Shown piece by piece: positions 11,072 through 21,412 of a stretch of DNA of 64,000 nucleotides. The notes under the pieces were generated by a model. The model did no database searches and had not been told where the DNA came from. It was given only the letters and a program-made list of their open reading frames with translations. Numbering within the stretch: position 1 is the first letter of the stretch; the number at the start of each line of letters is the position of its first letter. Position numbers and translations under genes: made by a program. The stretch is taken from NCBI GenBank assembly GCA_018398815.1, contig CM031600.1:51921048-51985047 (forward strand). The letters run 5' to 3'. Origin of the DNA: Conus ventricosus. Lineage: Eukaryota; Mollusca; Gastropoda; Neogastropoda; Conidae.

Positions 11072-11190
11072 CTTTCTAGATTTACTAGAAAGTCTGAAGA
11101 GGAGAGGGACTGATGGAGAATCACCAGATCTTTGCGAAGAACTTCTGGATTCTGGTCCTTCTGAATGTTTGAAGACATTGTCTCAGTTCT
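11072..11190 (-). CDS. DLGAP5: DLGAP5-like exon i (start of conserved C-terminal block)
   Basis: 119-nt exon with donor AAAG|gtagtc-like sequence gttagtc. The acceptor is chosen as gcagtgtgacag, because starting at the nearby better-looking atctgcag reads an in-frame stop in either usable frame. It codes RTETMSSNIQKDQNPEVL and then LHQSLSSSDFLVNLE, ending with two bases of an arginine codon. The joined product with the next exon, DFLVNLERRSSHGRRSVSF, parallels the vertebrate C-terminal pattern FxxLERRxxxHxRxxSF. Read alone it could pass for the first exon of another gene (internal ATG); phase and homology argue against that. Confidence 0.65.
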
Positions 11191-13854
11191 CTGTCACACT
11201 GCAGATTCGATTGAGATAATAACCCTAGTGAATACCCAAAGGAGAGACAGACCAAAATGGAAGATTTTGAAAGAAAAACCCCTTGCCTGAATGAAAGTGA
11301 AGATACTTCTGAAGAAATGTAAATTATTGGCTGAAATTCCTTTGAAAAGCATTAGAAAAAGCTACCTTTTCTTCAGAAGTAAAGACGAGCTTAACCTTCG
11401 CCGTATGAGGCTCAGATTTATAGCATTTGTCGACCCTGTACAGTTCTATCACGCATGCTTTTCAAGTAGGGATTTTCCTTAACAGCTGAATGTCCGTCGT
11501 GGAGTCTACCATGCTTTCCGTATAGGCGTTTTCCTTCACTGCTCAGCGTGCGTGTTAGCACCATGGGGACGGGCACTCGGCATATGCCGCGAAGCAGCCA
11601 CCAGCTGTGTGACCTATTCATGACCCGCCGGCGGAGGGAGAATTTACAGCCGCGGTAGGGAGCGCTGTGCCTTGCCCTTCGCTCAACTGACAGGTGTCGG
11701 ATATCTTATCGCAAGTCTGTTTAGCAGCACAGTGTCATCTAAAACTCCCGTTAGTTGTGTAGCACGCTGCAATTCTTTTTGACTATCCTTGTGAAGAGAG
11801 TGTTTCTCTCTCTCTGTCTCCCTCTCTCCCTCTGTCTGTATATCTGTTTCTCTCTTCCTTTTCTCTCTCTCTCACTTATCTGCATTTAATTATTGTTATT
11901 TTGTTTATCTTCGAACTATTTGTTTTTGTTTATCAACATTTCATCCTATGATATTGCTGCATGTATTTACAGTAGATTAGCAAGGACAGGTTGGAAGAAT
12001 AAGCATGCCTAAAACCTTTATGCTAATTATCCTTGAATAAAAAACGTTGTTGTTTTTTTGAGTGCGAACGGCAGGAATGGAGGCTTGAGTTTGCCGAGCC
12101 TGGACAAGTTTTTTTTTTCCTTCTCAATTTTTTTATTAGACTAGTATCTCATTCACTTTCCCTTTGGTGATATGCTGTAGATAATGCGACTCGATAGCTT
12201 CCAAGTAGAAAAAGAAAAACAAAGGACACGGCATTAGGAATTACGAAAGCAAGCTTGCTTGGATGAAATTGAACAAAAAACGAATGTTGTTATTTTTTCC
12301 GATCCGCAAGCGCTTTGACTCTTCTCTTACCACCACAGGGCAATAAGTGGCGATGCTTCCACGTCAAGTTGATGAATTTATTTTGTATACGATGTGCCAG
12401 AAATAGAAGAACACTTGCTTAGTTGCACTCCCGAGAATTTAGGATCTCGCCTTCCATCAGTAAATATTTAATATTCCATTTTTTTGTCGGATTTTAATAG
12501 CCCGGCTACACTGAAAACTCTTTCAGTCTTTGATTTACTGAGCTGTAACACCCATACTTCTGCGTCATATATAGAGAAACGTGAGGTGTACTGTACTTTT
12601 TTGAGCAGTTTGATTGCAACTTCGTTTTACCAATCCATCCAGGCTAAAATAGCATCTCTCAGTCTCTTTCACACACAGACACTGTCACGCCGAGTCACAA
12701 CCTTTGCACAAACAAAACACATCTGGAGAGGGAGGGAGAGAGAGAGAGGGGTGGGAGAGGAGGTGAGGGAGAGAGAGAGAGAACATAAAACTATCATAGT
12801 ATCAAAGACTGCCTGTGCCTAACTGCTGCTCGCTTCCCTCCATTCCTTATCAACACCAGCCGGCAGGAGAATAAACATCTGCCTGGCAGCCCGGGCCCAG
12901 TGATGACAGGCTCAGGGGAGTGGTAGGGCCAGGCCATGCCGGGAGCTGCACCAACACGCACATCAGGCACAGCAGAATTTTCCTTCAAGAAAAGTATGCG
13001 TGTTACAATCGTCCACTATGAACGGATAGGGTGGATTTCACCTTTAATCGATTTTTCTATTGTTTCTTTTCTAATTACATTCAAGTGTTATAGTGTGATG
13101 GATGCAAATGCATGAGCTCTGGGATTACTGTAAGTTTCATGTTGATGACTCTTAAGATGAATATAATATGCCCCAAATACGGAGAGACTGGGTGGTGCTG
13201 CACCCAGAGTCAACGGCGAAGGTTAAACGAGCGTATATGGGAAAACCAAGCTCTGAAAAAAAAAAGAAAAAAAAAAGCCAGAGATGAAGAGGGGAGTTCT
13301 TCCACCAAGGAAAAGAAGAAAACTGAGCTTATTAAATGTTTTGATGAAGATACCTCACTAAAGATGACCCTCTTGTTGGCTACCTAAGAAGTGAGGTTAG
13401 CTCCCTGCTTTCACTATTCTTTTTTTTATTTTGGGGATCTTGGGGATCATGATATGGCGATGTTGCATGTCAAGTGTAGATAAGGCATGTATGAGCAGTG
13501 TGAAGTGTGAAGTGTGTGTGTGTGTGTGTGTGTGTGTGACTAAATATGCACTTACATTCAACTTAGTTTGATAGAAAGCACAAGAAAAGTTCAGGTGGAC
13601 TGGTAAATAGTTAAAACATTCTTTCTAGCACCGTTTATAGCCCAGCAAGCCATGTCTGGTATGCGACGTGCAAGGCTCTGGAGAGATAAAAACCATGAAT
13701 AGTGTTATACTTAAATTTCTTTTTAAAAAGTACACGTTTTGTAAGTTGGACATTGCACTGCACCATGAAAAAGACTAGATATGTATCTGTACAAAACAAA
13801 GAAACAAACTAAAAGGCAGAGAACAAAGAGAAAGACGTGTACAGAGAGAAACAG
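11191..13854. other. Intron of DLGAP5-like gene
   Basis: Contains (TC)n-rich sequence at 11808-11873, (GA)n-rich at 12725-12782 and (GT)n at about 13511-13538. An open minus-strand stretch at 12794-12988 was considered as an exon and rejected. No transposon motif seen. Confidence 0.5.
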
Positions 13855-14453
13855 CAGGGATTTCCGGACAAATTCAAGGACTTTTTAAGGGCTTTTCAAG
13901 CACTTTTTTTCTTTTATTTCCAAGACTTATTTCAAGGGTAATTTAAAGAAAAATATTCATGAAAATACTGACACAAATTAAATGATTCATTGTCAAGGAC
14001 CTTTCTGCATATGCTGCAAAAGGCCTTGCTTTTGTCTCCACCTGGGTCTGCCTGCAACCATTCTTTGTACTCTTCTTTTTACAGCCTAACGATGTTTAAA
14101 GGAACACTTCCCCAGCATGTTGGCGTCCCAATTTCAAGACGGTGGATTATTCTTTCATGTGCGCAGGCTCCATGAAGGCCAGTAACTCTGGTGTTTTTAC
14201 CTGTAGCAGACGACTTATTGGCAAGAATGTCAGTCAACTCTGACTTGGACTTCTTTTACTTTCATACTTTTTTTTTCAACTGAGTTTAAGATTTTTCTTT
14301 TACTAGACTCAAGATTTTACAGACTGTATTTAAAATCATTGGCAGTGACAATATTTAAGCACTTTTTAAGGACCTATGAGCAAAAGCCTGATTTCAAGGA
14401 CTTTCAAGGCTTTGAAAAGGCCCCCCCCCCCCCCCCCCCCCCCCCCCAATTAA

Positions 14454-15640
14454 AGGTCTACTTTAGAGGTTTTCGATAATTGGTCAGCTTATGCAGAAAT
14501 ATGAAATGTTTGATAAATTGGTAAAATAAACATCCGATTCGCTCCCGATCACACGAAATCGATCCGCGAAAGTGGGCATTTTCACCTGTAATCAAGAAAA
14601 TGGGAGGTAATCAACTAAATCTTGGCATGGCTTAACTACTCTTGGATGTGACGTCACATGATGGACTGGCTGTCAGCCGCGACCTACACAACAAGCCAAC
14701 GGCGACAGAAAGCGATTCTGATGGTTCTTGCACATCTCGATCGGTATTTAATTTATCATGTAAAAGCAGTGACTATGATTGCGACAGCCAATGTAACTAT
14801 GGGATGTTTCTGCAAGGCCTTTACCTTATCAGTTTGAACGCTAAGTTCTTTTTACCACGTCAGTTCCAGCTGGACCACGGAAACGAGCTATTCAGTTCCA
14901 GCTGGACGCCCGAACACATCATTCCGAAGGCGTACGGACTTTACCTAAGTCTCGAGGGAGGCTACCGACTGACTTCTTGATGCGATCACGTGTGGACGGC
15001 GAGCGGAGATTCTCCTTCCTCAAGCCTTAACGTGTTCATTCAATTTAACAAGTGTGATCTGTCCATAGATATGAACAGAATAAACGTGCGACTATCGTAC
15101 TCATCTGTACGAGCTTACCACTCCGCCTTCAAAGTATACGCGCACAATGCAGACGAAGTTTTTGATCCACTCGAACGGGCTCGGCAATTGTCAGAACAGC
15201 TCGTTTCCGTGGTCCAGCTGGAACTGACGTGGTAAAAATAACTTAGTGACCCGGCATGGTTGCACCAACCGAATCCACTTCTTTCGAGTATCTGGATCAG
15301 ATGGAAATGTGTGCAAAGAATATCCGTCTCCTGCTGAGCTGCTGCACACGCCTACAGCACAATATCTGCCACCCCCTCGTGACTTTTTTGGCTGTGGGGG
15401 ATCGCAACTTGTGTTGATTTCACTTGGCTTTGGCTTGTTGTGTAGGTCGCGGCTGACGGCCAGTCCAAGTGACGTCACGGTTTTCGGTCTACCGCGCGGG
15501 GTTTGAACAGGTGTGCAAAACTCGTTTTTTATCTATTAAATTCTTCCGGCGACTTTTTTTGAAAAATGAATACCATGCTGTAGTTATATGACATGTAGAC
15601 CTGTTTTTAACAAATTATCGAAAATCTCTAAAGTAGACCT
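14454..15640. mobile_element. Kolobok-type snapback element with TTAA TSD and THAP fragment
   Basis: Flanked by TTAA on both sides (14450-14453 and 15641-15644). Inverted termini agree over about 28 bp: AGGTCTACTTTAGAG then G or A then TTTTCGATAATT. Two further inverted pairs lie inside (14650-14697 with 15425-15470; 14848-14910 with 15190-15238), so the whole element can fold back on itself. TTAA targets and THAP-type fingers are known for the Kolobok superfamily; the assignment is inference. Confidence 0.7.
15191..15478 (-). pseudogene. THAP zinc-finger fragment of a transposase
   Basis: Minus-strand open frame reading GRYCAVGVCSSSAGDG and then LHTFPSDPDTRKKWIRL. This is the first half of a THAP domain: the C-x4-C pair, followed by FP-x-DP-x-x-RKKW. 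The second CxxH pair is missing because sequence runs into the inverted arm. An N-terminal piece (GLAVSRDLHNKP) is repeated in opposite orientation at about 14660-14697. Not a functional gene. Confidence 0.7.
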
Positions 15641-15671
15641 TTAAGGACTTTTAAGGGCTGTATGAACCCTG

Positions 15672-15749
<78 letters not shown>
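15672..15749. repeat. (GA)n microsatellite
   Basis: Nearly pure GA run, adjoining the right terminus of the small hAT. Confidence 0.97.
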
Positions 15750-15750
<1 letters not shown>

Positions 15751-16151
15751 AATATCATAATTACAATAAGATCTGGACAACTTCTGCGCCCATTTTATGG
15801 TAATTGCTCTATATTGCAAGTAATGAAGTTCCAACAAGATGAGTATTGGGGGGGCGAGATTTTTTTTTTCCCCATTGCTTTTTGTGCATTGCCAGTGCAA
15901 CAGACTGAGTATGGGGGAGACATTCCCAGCAGTTGGGAGGGGAAGTAAGTTCAAGACAACACAAAAACGAAAATACCACAAATCAAAATAAGCTGAAATC
16001 ATATCTTATTTTTATTCCTACGAATTCTGCCATGTATGCAAAGTACGATTCAACAGACTGGTGCACTTTACACCAAGAATGCAGGTAAAGATTAACAACT
16101 GGTATGTGCACAGAGTGAATCCAAGTAGTCTGTGCGGAACACCTTGCTTAC

Positions 16152-16604
16152 CTTGCAGCCAGCGATCTGCGCGGCCTGACTGGAGTGTGAACAGCCGACT
16201 TCTCCATCTTTTCCCCTCTCTCCCTTGTCACTGTTTTTGGCTGCAGAGTGTGCCTCCTTGGGTAGAGACAAGGAGGGAGAGCTAACAGAAAGAGCGCCAT
16301 CCTTCAGCAGAGGGCTGGGCACTGTGGGGAGGTAACTCTTACGACCTGATCGCCGTAGAAGAACCTGAGCCACATTCTCTTTGTTGTCAGCTTCGCTGAG
16401 ACTGACCTTGGGAGTAGTGGTAGAGACTTCTGGAACCGTTTTTTTCAGTAGTCATAGAGGAGACCGGAGTCTGGCTGGGATCCTGTGAGTCTGATGTGCT
16501 TTTGGATTTGGGTGTTCCCACTGCAACGTTATCAGCCATGGAACTGAGATTAGTCTGTACTGGTTCAAGTACTACTACCAGGGTTTCACGTCTACAGTCA
16601 CGTG
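16152..16604 (-). CDS. DLGAP5: DLGAP5-like exon h with a one-base homopolymer frameshift
   Basis: 453-nt exon, acceptor ttttcgatcttag, donor CAAG|gtaagc. The first part reads CRRETLVVVLEPVQTNLSSM... in the phase expected from upstream. At the seven-base run at 16439-16445 (A7 on the coding strand) the frame shifts: in the incoming frame a stop follows within about 20 codons, while the long conserved-looking continuation (ENVAQVLLRRSGRKSYLPTV, then PSPLLKDG) lies in the neighbouring frame, as if one A were extra. With that base ignored the exon is about 150 codons and ends in phase 0, which fits the next exon. Assembly error is the simplest explanation; a damaged allele is possible. Confidence 0.8.
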
Positions 16605-17029
16605 CTAAGATCGAAAATCATATGCACAAAAAAAGGTAAAGAGTATGAATGCATAAATGAAATTGATCAAGTTGTGTGAATAAGTATTGAGTTAACAGCA
16701 AGATGTCTCTTCACCGGCAATTGTTTCAGTCAAAGAACTGAAAGGGATGATCGCATGGTGGCCAGAAAGCATATTCTTCAGTGATGAGTGCTTTCCCTTT
16801 ACATCAATCATCCAATCAGGGCAGGCACTGCATGCAGTGGTTTCTTTTTTTTCCTTTCTTTTTTTGTGTGTGTTTAGTTTACATCTAGTTTGTTGGAAGC
16901 AAAATTCTGATTAGTTCTTGCAATTCGCTTTCTTCTGAAGTCGGAGTGGAACACAATGAAATGAATGCCATTCAAATGCAAAGAAAGCAAAATTAGCTGA
17001 AACAAAACTACTTAACTTTTGGGTATGAA
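16605..17029. other. Intron of DLGAP5-like gene
   Basis: No feature recognised. Confidence 0.5.
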
Positions 17030-17640
17030 CAGGAATTTTATGATTAAAAGTAGTGTTTTTATATACTTACCTGTTCAAACCAATGCCTAATCACCGCTTG
17101 ACATGGAACACGCTATAAATCAGGATCCTCCGAGAAAAAAAAAAAATCGAAATGGAAAGCGGGGGAGCTAACTTAACCTCAACCTATCAGGAATACAGGA
17201 GTGGTCTCCCCTGGCAGACACATAATCAACTCGCTCTCCTCGCTATAGCGGTTTTCTCCCCTTTTTCAAACTGTGGGAGGAGGTGGGGATCTTAGCGTTT
17301 GGACTGGTAAGTATATCATAAAACTACTTTTAGTAGTAAAAATTCCTTTTCTTCATACTTACCTATCCAAATACCAAAAACAAATGCCAGAATATCCAAA
17401 AGGATTGTGGGTAATCTCACCTGGGAAACAGACTCAAAGTACACAAGGCTGACCAAAACTCATTCCAGAGCCACAAATGGCCTTAAGTCTCAAAGATTCC
17501 TGGAGGTTTAAGTGATTATCCCTGCTCTCCCTGAAGTCACAATCGACATAAGATTCTGAGAAAAAAAAAATGTGTCAGGATCAAGGAAAGGAGAAGACCC
17601 TTGTAAATTACCCTCACAAGACAGTGTCCCTGCTTGCTGT
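17030..17640 (+). repeat. Dispersed repeat family R1, copy 2
   Basis: Contains a nearly palindromic pair of about 45 bp: GGAATTTTATGATTAAAAGT (17032 onward), and on the other strand GGAATTTTTACTACTAAAAG (from 17346), each followed by ATATACTTACC. A further block (17347-17640) parallels 10390-10640. The repeated ATACTTACCT motif looks like a splice donor on this strand. Confidence 0.55.
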
Positions 17641-18417
17641 CAAGTAGGCAAGGGATATTCACACTAAGACACAACATAAGCACAAATAAACAGTAAAGCA
17701 ATGTGCATACACAAAAACATCAGGTTGATGAGGGAAAATGGCCAATATACATTGTCGCCAATAAGTCGATGGAGAATATTACTAGTATGATGGCACGCTA
17801 TGACACAAAATTTCAGGGTAAATTTGCTCATTGACATCAAGGTTACGACCATGGTCATCAGTGCAGGAATTCCCGAAGGAAAGGCCACCGACACTTTAGC
17901 CGTCCACAATATTTAAAACAAGAATGAAGGACAGTCAATGTCATTTATCCCCTCAGATACATAAGTTTGCCATACACCAAATTCCATATGACTTGATGCC
18001 TTGGGGGAGATCTTTATTCGTGTGAATTCCTATGTAAATCACTAAATGTCCACGTAAATACAACCTTCAAATTCCACCGAATCATTAATCTGAATCAAGC
18101 TCATAGCACAGACAGGCAAAAACAAAATTCAATTGGGATCGATTCACATTTAGGCAGACTTTCCTCCATGTTTTGTCAAGTTATTTTTCACATTTTATTC
18201 ATTAATATAAAAAAAGGAAGGTTAAGATCAAACCAGACGGATGAGAATGGACGAGAATGGAGGATGAATCAAAATAAGAAATAGCAAGAGAATGTTGTCG
18301 CTGTCATCTTCCAGTTCCTCTCTCTTGCCAGATTCCCGTTCGCTCACATTAATATTTATCATACTTCTCGACTGATCAGAGTGCAACCTGTCCTTGCACA
18401 CAATGCTTAGGGAGCAC
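17641..18417. other. Intron of DLGAP5-like gene
   Basis: No transposon or exon recognised. Confidence 0.5.
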
Positions 18418-18609
18418 CACTGGCACTGCTAACCCCCCTTGGAGCCATGCCCTGTTGGCAACTCTCCAAGCCAGTGCTGTTCCATGGAGGCAAACTTCTC
18501 TTAGGCCTACCAGGAAGACGAGGAACCATCTGCTCATCAAAAACAGGTGGACCTGTGGTAGCGGTCGTCAAACGTGCTGAAGGGAGACACTGGCCAGTCT
18601 CCACTGTAC
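18418..18609 (-). CDS. DLGAP5: DLGAP5-like exon g (Pro/Ser/Thr-rich linker; 3' border uncertain)
   Basis: Predicted exon starting after acceptor cttcagtcccag; its first two bases complete the glycine codon left by the exon at 21.3 kb. The frame reads TVETGQCLPSARLTTATTG and then MVPRLPGRPKRSLPPWNS, a low-homology Pro/Ser/Thr-rich stretch expected here. Two donors keep phase 1: gtaggc (exon end 18511, 33 residues) and a weaker gtgctc (exon end 18418, 64 residues). The long open frame favours the longer form, donor strength the shorter. A hAT element ends 42 nt upstream of the acceptor. Confidence 0.6.
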
Positions 18610-19029
18610 CTGGGACTGAAGCTGAAGCCGTAAAGCAAGCAGACAGTCAGACATGGTTCCCACTGTTTGACATGACTGCAAAAAAGGACCTTAAAAGGAC
18701 CTTTAAAGGACCATAATTTTTTTTCAAAGGACAAAATTTAACCAAGTTATAACTGAGAAAGCAATAACATACCTTTCTTCCTAAATGAGGGTAACACCCA
18801 ATCCTGGACTTTCACTTGCACAAGTCTTGCACAACAGTCTTGATACCATGAAATATGTCAGTAAGTGGGCCCCAAGAAAATAAGCTACAGCTGGGTGATT
18901 CACAGTACATTTTGATTAAGTCACAAAATATGGGTAGAGGGAGAGGAACATAGGAGGAGGCATCACCAACACAACTCGAGTCGCATGAATGTGGCTAAGA
19001 GAGGCAGAGTCCAGAGTCTAGTTTGATGA

Positions 19030-19250
19030 GTGATGAGGGAGGGGTGGGGAATGGGTGAAGAGAAGCAGCACTGGGGTGGGGAATGGGTGAAGAGAAGGAG
19101 CACTGGGGTGGGGAATGGGTGAAGAGAAGCAGCACTGGGGTGGGGAATGGGTGAAGAGAAGCAGCACTGGGGTGGGGAATGGGTGAAGAGAAGCAGCACT
19201 GGGTGGGGAATGGGTGAAGAGAAGCAGCACTGGGTGGGGAATGGGTGAAT
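19030..19250. repeat. 31-32-bp minisatellite, about 7 copies
   Basis: Unit approximates ggggtggggaatgggtgaag plus agaagcagcact. The unit is 32 bp in the first copies and 31 bp in later ones. Because neither is a multiple of three, the minus strand is open in all frames (PIPHP/SLHPF/FTHSP patterns), producing spurious ORFs. Confidence 0.93.
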
Positions 19251-19517
19251 ACTGCAATGGACTCTTTTCCAACAGCTTTTGAAGGATTCCAATCAGAAAC
19301 TGCCTGCACTCCTTTCTGAAGTCAATGCACATTCCGCTTGTCACAGCAGGGTTTGTCTTGCATCGCTGCAGAAAACTTTCAGTTTTGAATCCAAGTGTGA
19401 TGGCTTCAAGTGGCTTATGATTTGAAGAGCTGGAGACATCAACTTCGATCAGCTTTCTTGCAGAAGTGGTTCCCTTGAGTGCAGCATCTGTCATAAAGCG
19501 CTCCATCAAGCTTTTGA

Positions 19518-19817
19518 TCAGCGAGTGCAGATCTCCTCCAAGAAATGGCAACAGTGGCTGGTATCTGCCCGGCGCTTTCTCTTAGCTCTCTTGTGCAGTT
19601 CAGTCTTGGCATGTTGCTTCAAGACGGATTCCCCCATTGACATTATGTTGAGGGTTTTCTCACAGAAAGCACAACGAGCCACATGTTTGTTGTCAATAAC
19701 TTTCCGCACCCAGTCTTTGTAGCTGTCCTCACGCAACCACCGATCTTGAAAGGAGCACTTCCCAGGCATTTTTCTGTTGCTTTCTGAGACAAATAGAAAC
19801 TTTGGTGCCGCGAACAA
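19518..19817 (-). pseudogene. BED-type zinc finger of a hAT transposase
   Basis: Minus-strand frame: MPGKCSFQDRWLREDSYKDW, then CAFCEKTLNIMSMGESVLKQ, then HAKTELHKR. The aromatic W, the C-x2-C pair and the H-x(5)-H pair form a BED finger, the DNA-binding domain at the N-terminus of many hAT transposases. Downstream sequence runs into the minisatellite rather than a transposase core. Confidence 0.8.
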
Positions 19818-20399
19818 GATGGCGCATGTTAAGTCTCGCGTTAAATCTCGCGTACGGGATCTGCCGATTTCCAGGAAAACTGTGACTGTTAGACTGATAA
19901 TATATCGTCTGCTACTGACAAAATCAACGAAGACAACGGAATTTTAAATTCGGTTTGCTTTTTAATGCTGTTGTAGTTGATTTTGTGTAGCCTTTTGGCT
20001 CAATTAAAGGATTTAAACTAACCGCAACAATTTTAAAAGGACCTTTGACTGTTTCAAAGGACTGCCTAGCTGATATAAAGTACTTTAAAGGCCTTTAAAA
20101 TAAAACCCAATTTCACAGCACTTTAAAGCACCTGAAAGGACCGTACGAACCTTGGTCAGAGCAATAGCCAAAAGCTGAACACCAGATAAGCTGGCCAATA
20201 CTTGCACAAGCTACAAGGAGTGAAGGGTGAGCAGATGCTGCAGACAACACAGGTCTCATGTTTGTCAAGCGATGACATCAGCCGTGGACAGGAACTGCAG
20301 AGTGTGTAGGCTGGTGGTATAGAAACATTGGATAAACTGGGGTGTGCCAAGACATTCTGTAATGATGGTGACTGCAGAGCAGAGGCTAGCCATAATAAT

Positions 20400-20705
20400 T
20401 ATTTGGAATTTTCTGCTTGAGAAGGTTATCTTCCTGAGCAGGAAAGGCCAAGTCAAAGGAATGCTTCTGAGGATCCATTGTAGAGCACTCAAAGAGACCA
20501 TGATGTGTGCTTACTCGTCAAGAAAAAAGGAGAAAACCGAGTTATGGCATGGGGAGCGAGTTGATTACATGTCTGCTAGGAGAGACCACTCCTGTGTTCC
20601 TGGTCCCCGCTCTCCCTTTTGATTTTTAAAAAGCGATTTCTGATGTATAGGCTGCATATTCACATCAAAGCGTTTGTTTGGACAGGTAAAAGTGAAGAAA
20701 ACCCT
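20400..20705 (-). repeat. Dispersed repeat family R1, copy 3 (inverted, partial)
   Basis: On the reverse strand, GGGGACCAGGAACACAGGAG then TGGTCTCTCCTAGCAGACAT then AATCAACTCGCTC parallels 17190-17245 (CAGGAATACAGGAGTGGTCT then CCCCTGGCAGACA then AATCAACTCGCTC). The outer ends (GGAATTTTCTGCTTGAG and GTTTGGACAGGTAAAAG) match R1 termini loosely. Confidence 0.55.
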
Positions 20706-21213
20706 TACATCTTTAGTAATGTGAAACCCTGACTACATCAAAATGATCAATCACCTATAGGAGCACTACCAGAAAACAATCACATTTTCAACATACACAC
20801 ACACACCCACCTGTGGCTTCATTAATCTATTTGTATAATGTATATGATTTTAACAGTTGTGGTAAATTTTAAACCAATGAAAATACACTAGCATGGATCA
20901 ACCAGAAAAGATTCATCCTTAGCATTTCAATTTTGGCATCTACTTTTCCCACATTTCCCCTTTTGAAGTAAAATCAGTTTTGAAAATTGTTTTCATAAAG
21001 GAAGTCAGAGTGGTAAATGATTTTATATGAACCATTTGCACAGATGTATGCAAGGTTCAAAACCCTCAGTAGAAAATTTTTTAAGGTTTGTACACTTCGC
21101 TCTACTGGTTATTAGGTAATGTGCATGTGTACAAAGGGTCTCATTTACTTCTGACAGACTAAGACAAAATGAGCCAGAATCTTCATGGAAATGATATACA
21201 TGAATAATCTTAC
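20706..21213. other. Intron of DLGAP5-like gene
   Basis: No feature recognised. Confidence 0.5.
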
Positions 21214-21412
21214 CTTCACAATGATATGATGGGGTCCTAACAGGACTGTTCACTTTGAAGAATCCAGCATCAAAGACTTTCTCCTCAGGCATATTACCAG
21301 CATCAGCATTGACCTCCTGGGCTTTGCGCTGCTTCATCATTTGAGCTTTGAAGGCAGCAAATTTGGATCTGACCTGGGGTTTCTGTTTCTTGTTGCCGCC
21401 AGTTGTTAATTT
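21214..21412 (-). CDS. DLGAP5: DLGAP5-like exon f (basic linker and DAGFF-SPV motif)
   Basis: 199-nt exon, acceptor caactgtcaactgcttcag, donor GAAG|gtaaga, 66 residues plus one base. It holds a Lys/Arg/Gln-rich helix (FAAFKAQMMKQRKAQEV) and then KVFDAGFFKVNSPVRTP, matching the conserved VFDAGFFRVESPV signature downstream of the GKAP-homology domain in HURP. Phase 0 start and phase 1 end agree with both neighbours. Confidence 0.93.

Larger units (their letters stand above)
13855..15671. mobile_element. Small hAT element split by a Kolobok-type insertion
   Basis: Left terminus CAGGGATTTCCGGACAAATT with GGACTTTTTAAGGGCTTTT inside; right terminus, reverse-complemented, CAGGGTTCATACAGCCCTTA then AAAGTCCTTAAA. 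These share the CAGGG start and the AAGGACTTTTAAGGGC body typical of hAT. It carries a poly-C run (14421-14447) and is interrupted at 14454-15640. The right flank is a GA microsatellite, so no TSD can be read. Confidence 0.65.
18652..20154 (-). mobile_element. hAT element B (1.5 kb, 6-bp TSD gtcaga)
   Basis: Exact 6-bp direct repeat gtcaga flanks it (18646-18651 and 20155-20160). Termini: left CATGGTTCCCAC, right end reverse-complemented CAAGGTTCGTAC. Sub-terminal AAGGACCTTTAAAGGACC motifs are present on both sides. It contains a BED-finger fragment (19518-19817, minus) and a 32-bp minisatellite. It is non-autonomous as it stands: no catalytic core was seen. Confidence 0.75.

Noticed and set aside
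12794..12988. Possible terminal exon of the DLGAP5-like gene (acceptor cttttcttgaag, phase 0, stop after 65 codons)
   Set aside because: It would end the protein before the LERR...SF block whose exons are in phase with the 16.2-kb exon; there is no homology in the reading. An alternative terminal exon remains possible.
14642..14980. Plus-strand 112-residue frame in the Kolobok-type element
   Set aside because: Only its first residues (GLAVSRDLHNKP) match the THAP-gene start; the remainder is antisense of the inverted arms.
18963..19551. Overlapping minus-strand frames of 100-177 residues
   Set aside because: They arise from the 31-32-bp minisatellite, which is open in every frame; only the BED-finger piece nearby has homology.
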